Below, one piece after another: positions 18,181 to 22,033 of a stretch of DNA of 22,033 nt (its first letter is position 1; every line of letters starts with the position of its first letter). The position numbers and the translations under genes were made by a program. The notes under the pieces are model-generated. The model was not told where the DNA came from and searched no databases. It was given only the letters and a program-made list of their open reading frames with translations. This stretch comes from Hypsibius dujardini (Eukaryota > Tardigrada > Eutardigrada > Parachela > Hypsibiidae), in contig LRSR01005352.1 of NCBI GenBank assembly GCA_001579985.1, positions 1 through 22,033 of the forward strand. Reading direction: 5' to 3'.

Positions 18181-19513
18181 TCATCCCGTCGTGGTGCTGG
18201 GGAAAGTCGGCGGAATCGTGCTCGACATGTCTGCGGAGCCGAGCTTAAACTTGAGTGCTACTCCCGTGACAATCACAGACAGAATAACAAACAGGACGAT
18301 GCCCAGACCTATCCATTCATTTCTGGTGGAAGATTTGGCCGGTACAAGGCGAGACACGCTGCAGTCGCCGATCACTTCCCCCTCGATGATGAGTAATTCG
18401 CTTTCGCTGCCGTTATCCAGCGGGTGAGTGGAATTGTCTGAAAACCCAAATTGACCATTTGAAGTTTAGTGAAAACTTAATTATACACCGGAAGGAAACT
18501 TACTTTTGAGACTAATTTCTACCAACTTACTTAAAGACGCCAAAATTTAGATATTTTAGTGCTCTTTGCGAAAATAAAAACAATTTTTCAGTCTAACAAT
18601 CAATCAATCGCCCACACGCCAAACTCGCTGATGGCCAGAAAACAGCGATATCCTGGATGCTTTTTCTGCCTAAATGAGACGCGCTATTCTTTCCACAACT
18701 TTTTCAGTTTTTTTTATTTTCCAATTTGATAAAATGTGTTAATTAGCCCCTTTGAGCAGCCAAGCCAAACTGGTAAAAGTTTTTAGTTTTATCAAACTGA
18801 GAATCACTGAAGTGTTGATCAAAGCGTAAGGGGAAGTTCTCCTCCCTGAAAATTTCCTCAGCGCGTCCGCCGCGAGATCTTTTTCTTCTCTTTGATCCGC
18901 GAGGACATGTACCAGGACCAAATGTACTAGGACCAAATGTACCAGGACCAAATGTACTAGGACCAAATGTACTAGGACCAGATGTAGTAGGACCAAATGT
19001 ACTAGGACCAGATGTACTAGGACCAGATGTACCAGGACCAAATGTACCAGGACCAAATGTACCAGGACCAAATGTACCAGGACCAAATGTACCAGGACCA
19101 AATGTACCAGGACCGAATGTACCAGGACCAAATGTACCAGAACCAAATGTACTAGGACCAAATGTACTAGGACCAAATGTACCAGCTTCGTCAGCCTTGT
19201 CGGAATTTCGTTCTAAGAAGTCCACCACGAACATGTCTGAGTAGTCGTCCATGTGAGGAGCACGAGGTCGCGCGGTCAGCTCATGCTGGCTCTCTGCAAT
19301 CGAGAGGAATATTGCCCACTTCCGGGTAGAGAAAGCTTCTTATTCAAGTTTCATTTAATTCGTGTTAGTTTACGGAAATTTTAGCAGCGTTTTCCAAACA
19401 GTCACTTTTTTCGACGATTTTCCCTTCACTTACTGTTAAGAGCTGGCGCCTCACCTGGCCGGATGGTGCTGCGCAATGTCCTGGCCGGATCCATTTGGCT
19501 GTCACGAATATTC
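18181..19513 (-). CDS. module B downstream exons of the membrane-protein locus (exons 3-5)
   Basis: Exons 19513-19434, 19293-19183 and 18437-18181 (TGA) join in phase and parallel module A: NIRDSQMDPARTLRS, then an extra segment TIRPGEAPALNK split by an intron, HMDDYSDMFVVDFLERNSDK, LDNGSESELLIIEGEVIGDC and a membrane span (GLGIVLFVILSVIVTGVAL) followed by about 26 residues. Exon 3 needs a phase-2 donor upstream. Module B exon 2 offers only a weak one (TCCAA/gtcatc at about 20047), and the strong gtaaga donor inherited from the duplication (19780s) is cut off from exon 2 by a stop codon and a repeat array. These exons may be used through the weak donor, spliced to another exon, or be relics; their intact frames argue for recent function. 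Confidence 0.55.
18438..18910. other. rest of module B intron 4, open frame part way
   Basis: The exon 4 frame continues through the minisatellite and on to a stop at 18743-18745, giving a basic stretch (CPRGSKRRKRSRGGR) and about 35 further residues. Module A has no equivalent basic stretch. Bases 18438-18742 are AT-rich with a short (CAAT)n run and no exon. Confidence 0.5.
18911..19185 (-). repeat. 15-bp minisatellite, 18 units, starting at the exon 4 donor
   Basis: On the minus strand the unit is GTACATTTGGTCCTG (or ...CCTA). The first GT is the donor of exon 4 at 19183/19182. The 18-bp unit in module A is this unit plus three bases (GAC). Read in the exon's frame the array would encode TFGPG/TFGPS pentapeptides without a stop. 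Confidence 0.9.
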
Positions 19514-19851
19514 CTACAGGACAATTGAGATCATACCAGTAAATTGCGCCAGAGAGAGAAAAACATCTCTAGAAAATTGGAAATCAGTCTTGTGTTGCAT
19601 GTCACGTGACGTGGCGACGATGCAGCGATAACCCTTTAGTTAACCCGCAGTTTGCTATTGCCTGTCTGCAGGCCTCTGGGTCCTCAACGCCTGTTGATGC
19701 GAATCAGCGACCTCGATGATCGGATATCTAGATTTTCAATCCGCGTGTCGATCATTTCTTGGGTCCTCTAACATACGCTCTTACTGTGCTCTACACATGT
19801 ACGTATTTGTAGTACAAAAAATGGTGTTTCTTAAGCACATATACGGAACAC

Positions 19852-20024
19852 AAAAAGGAACAAACTTTTATAAAAGGAACAAACTTTTCAAAAGGAACGC
19901 ACTTTTATTAAAGGAACAAGCTTTTATAACAGGAACACACTTTTATAAAAGGAACACCCTTTTATAAAAGGAACAAACTTTTATTAAAGGAACAAGCTTT
20001 TATAAAAGGAACACACATTTATAA
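19852..20024 (+). repeat. 18-20 bp tandem repeat, nine units (aaaaggaacaaacttttat type)
   Basis: Units of AAAAGGAACA-(AA/GC/CA/CC)-CTTTTAT; the unit junction TTTTATAAAAG is locally palindromic. The array begins just downstream (minus strand) of the stop of exon 2 and lies where module A instead has its donor, so it belongs to the segment that separates the two modules structurally. Confidence 0.9.
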
Positions 20025-20506
20025 TCGAGCTTTTCGGCGTGATGACTTGGAGCCTCTTTCTTGATAGCCGGACGCTCCGGAATCCCGTGACGTACTGCTT
20101 TTATCGAACGACTCCATTTGGGGCAGACCGCCCTGCGGAACAGCTGCGGAGCCGCTGCTGTTCTCCTCCGTTCCGTTGGTGGGCAGCACGACGGGAACGT
20201 CCGCCGTTGTGGTGGTGGGTGCCGATGCGGCCACATCGTCACCCTTCATCATGACTTCGTAATTGGAGAAAAAGTGCTTGGTTTTGAGATCGTGCTGAAT
20301 GTCCAGTTCGGTGAGATCTGGGTATGATTTCGGTTGAGCGATTTCCGTAATGGGTTCTGGAGCAGGGGTCTTGGTCGGAGCCTCGTCGAGGGGCGCGACA
20401 GCCGTGCAGGTGATGGTGGCATGCCTGGATTCTGTTTCGTCTGAAAAACACAGGAAAAGTATCGCGACAGGCAGACAGACAGGCAGACAGACAGACAGAC
20501 AGACAA

Positions 20507-20545
<39 letters not shown>

Positions 20546-20736
20546 TGACAAGGAGATTTCAGCTCACCTAGGGCGTTGCCCGGATGTGGAATAGCATGAC
20601 TAGATGGGATCTCCTCCTCCTCTTCTAGACCCCGGATTGGACTGGGGATACCTTCGAACTCAATCTCTGTCATCTGGCGAATTCGCGAGGCTAACCACGT
20701 GTCGGGATCGTTCGTCGCCATCTCTCCAAACTCCAT
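20019..20736 (-). CDS. unrecognised acidic/Ser-Thr-rich protein, exons 1-2 (196 aa), first exon of the membrane-protein locus
   Basis: Exon 1 is 20736-20568 (ATG; donor gtgagc, phase 1); exon 2 is 20440-20019 ending in TAA. Together they make 197 codons. Exon 1 gives DPDTWLASRIRQMTEIEFEG, an acidic EEEEE run and a Pro/His part. Exon 2 gives ATITCTAVAPLDEAP, LTELDIQHDLKTKHFFSNYE, MMKGDDVAAS, Thr-rich and Ser/Gly-rich parts and a basic end (SKSSRRKARL). No signal peptide or membrane segment in this form. An acceptor-like tgcgcag lies 12 bases before the ATG, so a 5' UTR intron or trans-splicing is possible. The same exon 1 donor also fits module A, which would give a membrane-anchored 263-residue form. 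Family not recognised. Confidence 0.65.
20466..20545 (+). repeat. CAGA array in intron 1
   Basis: (CAGA)n with CAGG variants between exons 1 and 2, 16 bases short of the exon 1 donor side motif. Duplicated counterpart at 17905-17993. Confidence 0.9.
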
Positions 20737-20896
20737 CGATGTGACCTGCGCAAGTACGTACTATATTCTCCGTAAGATTTTGCTGTATTAATCTGCATTT
20801 CTTATTTATCGTTATGTATTCTGTTTTCAAACAAAGCTTAGTAAAAAATAATTCAATACATGTAATATATTAATAATTTTTATTTATTTATTATAA

Positions 20897-21973
20897 TTAA
20901 TAGCAGTTTGACATGTTATGATTTATTTTATGTACTTCGTTCTCGTATTGATGCAGCTGATTGGCCATGAACTCGGCGACCTCCCAATGCGGCGTACACG
21001 CTCTTCCCCAAATTATCTCCGGCGGATCCAAGGAGCGATAGTAAAACTTCTGCATCCGCCGGTCGTGCACATCACGCTTGACCATTTCCGCGGCGATGAA
21101 GTTCTCCAGCGTGGGGTCCTCCTCGGCGGCTTGATAGCACTGTCGGGTGTATTCCAAGGGGATGTCTTGGAATTTGGCTACAATGTCTGTGACGCTGGTA
21201 TGCATTCGAATGAGCATCTTCTTGATGCTCTCTTCGGGAGTCTCGAAGTTGCGGCGGTAGTAGCGGAAGACGTGGTTGCGGAGGATATTGATGGGTTGGC
21301 GCATATGGTCGCGGCGGAATTCTTTGGTCTCATAGCGGTCGTTGTCGCTGCGGATGACTTCAATTTCATTCGACAGTATGCGAATCTGAAAGTCATAACC
21401 GTTTTTAAGATGAGTGGAATTTGTCTGTCTGTCTGTCTGTCTGCCTGCCTGCCTGCCTGCTTCTCTGTCTGCCTGCTTCTCTGTTTGTCTGTCTGCCTGC
21501 CTGCATGCCTCTCTGCCTCTCTGTCTGTCTGTCTGTCTGTCTATGCGTCCAGCTAAGGTTGTAACACTTAGACTGACCTCTTCTTCCACTCGATCACAGT
21601 CTAACTGGATCTTCTTATTTCTTTCTGCAGCGACCTCTCCTTCGATCCCAACCCGCGTTCTTATACTTCGGCTTTCATATCGTAGTTGGCCCATCGTGTA
21701 GTAAGCCGCTGTACTGGCTCGATACAGCTCTCCAAGGTAAGGAATGATTTCAGAAGGATCTTCATACAAGAGCGGAAGGAGTTTGTCGCCGTTGGCGTCG
21801 ATGTCTTCGTCATCAGACGGGAAGTCAACGCGACTCTCTTCGCTAAGCGATTTGTGGCACTTCACGACTTCCGACATTAATTTGATGTCAGTGGTTGCGG
21901 AACCGGCCATAGGCGGAATGGGATGCTTTTGTAGACGCTCTCGCCGCTCTTTTTTCCTCCGGTCTAACAAAAC
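20897..21973 (-). CDS. unrecognised charged, coiled-coil-rich protein, last two exons (5' end outside window)
   Basis: Exons 21973-21578 and 21385-20897 (TAA) join at phase 0 across an intron that holds a TCTG/TGCC array. The visible 294 residues start after an acceptor (ttgtcttag) with LLDRRKKERRERL, then an acidic DFPSDDEDIDANGDKLLPLL, a helical part (AAYYTMGQLRYESRSIRTRV), RILSNEIEVIRSDNDRYETK, EFRRDHMRQPINILRNHVFR, PEESIKKMLIRMH and a C-terminus with HWEVAEFMANQLHQYENEVH. The composition suits a helical structural protein. I do not recognise the family and do not assign a function. AATAAA-type signals follow the stop around 20880-20890 (minus strand), only about 150 bases before the next gene's ATG on the same strand. 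Confidence 0.75.
   Translation of the reverse strand, partial: VLLDRRKKERRERLQKHPIPPMAGSATTDIKLMSEVVKCHKSLSEESRVDFPSDDEDIDANGDKLLPLLYEDPSEIIPYLGELYRASTAAYYTMGQLRYESRSIRTRVGIEGEVAAERNKKIQLDCDRVEEEVSLSVTTLAGRIDRQTDRQRGREACRQADRQTEKQADREAGRQAGRQTDRQTNSTHLKNGYDFQIRILSNEIEVIRSDNDRYETKEFRRDHMRQPINILRNHVFRYYRRNFETPEESIKKMLIRMHTSVTDIVAKFQDIPLEYTRQCYQAAEEDPTLENFIAAEMVKRDVHDRRMQKFYYRSLDPPEIIWGRACTPHWEVAEFMANQLHQYENEVHKINHNMSNCY
21421..21543 (+). repeat. TCTG/TGCC array in the intron of the coiled-coil gene
   Basis: (TCTG)n and (TGCC)n blocks with CTTC variants, lying in the 192-base intron 21386-21577. Because it has no stop in one frame, it links the two exons into one apparent 357-codon frame. Confidence 0.9.
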
Positions 21974-22033
21974 CTAAGACAATAAGACAATATTAAAACT
22001 GACGAGATTGACCAGCGGTCAAGTGAGCTTGAT

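Noticed and set aside
18739-19176. VLVHL-repeat protein
   Set aside because: Shifted-frame reading of the 15-bp minisatellite; the exon-linked frame is TFGPG and is itself probably intronic.
20918-21556. 212-codon plus-strand open frame
   Set aside because: Antisense shadow of the coiled-coil gene's exon 20897-21385 followed by a TCTG array.
1-22033. tRNA, rRNA or transposase genes
   Set aside because: None recognised by eye on either strand; a covariance-model scan was not possible.

Overview
The window is nuclear DNA from a multicellular animal. Genes are split by spliceosomal GT-AG introns of about 75 to 1,360 bases (one GC-AG), and the encoded proteins belong to eukaryotic families (SART1/Snu66, CCDC93, annexin). 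Simple-sequence arrays of TCTG/CAGA and (CAAT)n fill many introns and spacers. I cannot place the species: the gene set fits an invertebrate, but nothing seen fixes the phylum.

Layout. (1) 80-850 (+): last three exons of SART1, a spliceosomal tri-snRNP protein. (2) 1207-1954 (-): 3' exons of an unrecognised coiled-coil protein, tail-to-tail with SART1. (3) About 2.2-6.75 kb: a gene-fragment graveyard in which decayed pieces of SART1 and CCDC93 are joined alternately, mixed with foldback elements and TCTG/CAGA arrays. (4) 6896-10240 (-): complete CCDC93, 12 exons, 603 residues, a CCC/Commander endosomal recycling subunit. (5) 10.24-12.2 kb: divergent intergenic region with a 70-bp tandem repeat and CCAAT/GC-box-like sites. 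(6) 12206-15717 (+): complete annexin, 9 exons, 342 residues. (7) 16.5-20.74 kb (-): an unrecognised locus in which one first exon (20568-20736) is followed by two tandem copies of a 3' module, each ending in an exon with one membrane segment. The copy farther from exon 1 splices in frame on paper; the nearer copy has an exon 2 that runs to a stop in place of the donor. In both modules a minisatellite (15 or 18 bp, both multiples of three) starts exactly at a splice donor. (8) 20897-21973 (-): 3' exons of another unrecognised coiled-coil-rich protein that runs off the right edge.

The genes look functionally unrelated (splicing, endosome recycling, Ca2+-dependent membrane binding, unknown membrane protein). 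Exon models were built by hand from splice sites, reading phase and remembered family sequences. The CCDC93 and annexin exons add up to exact multiples of three with conserved junctions, which is the main support for them. No transcript evidence was available.
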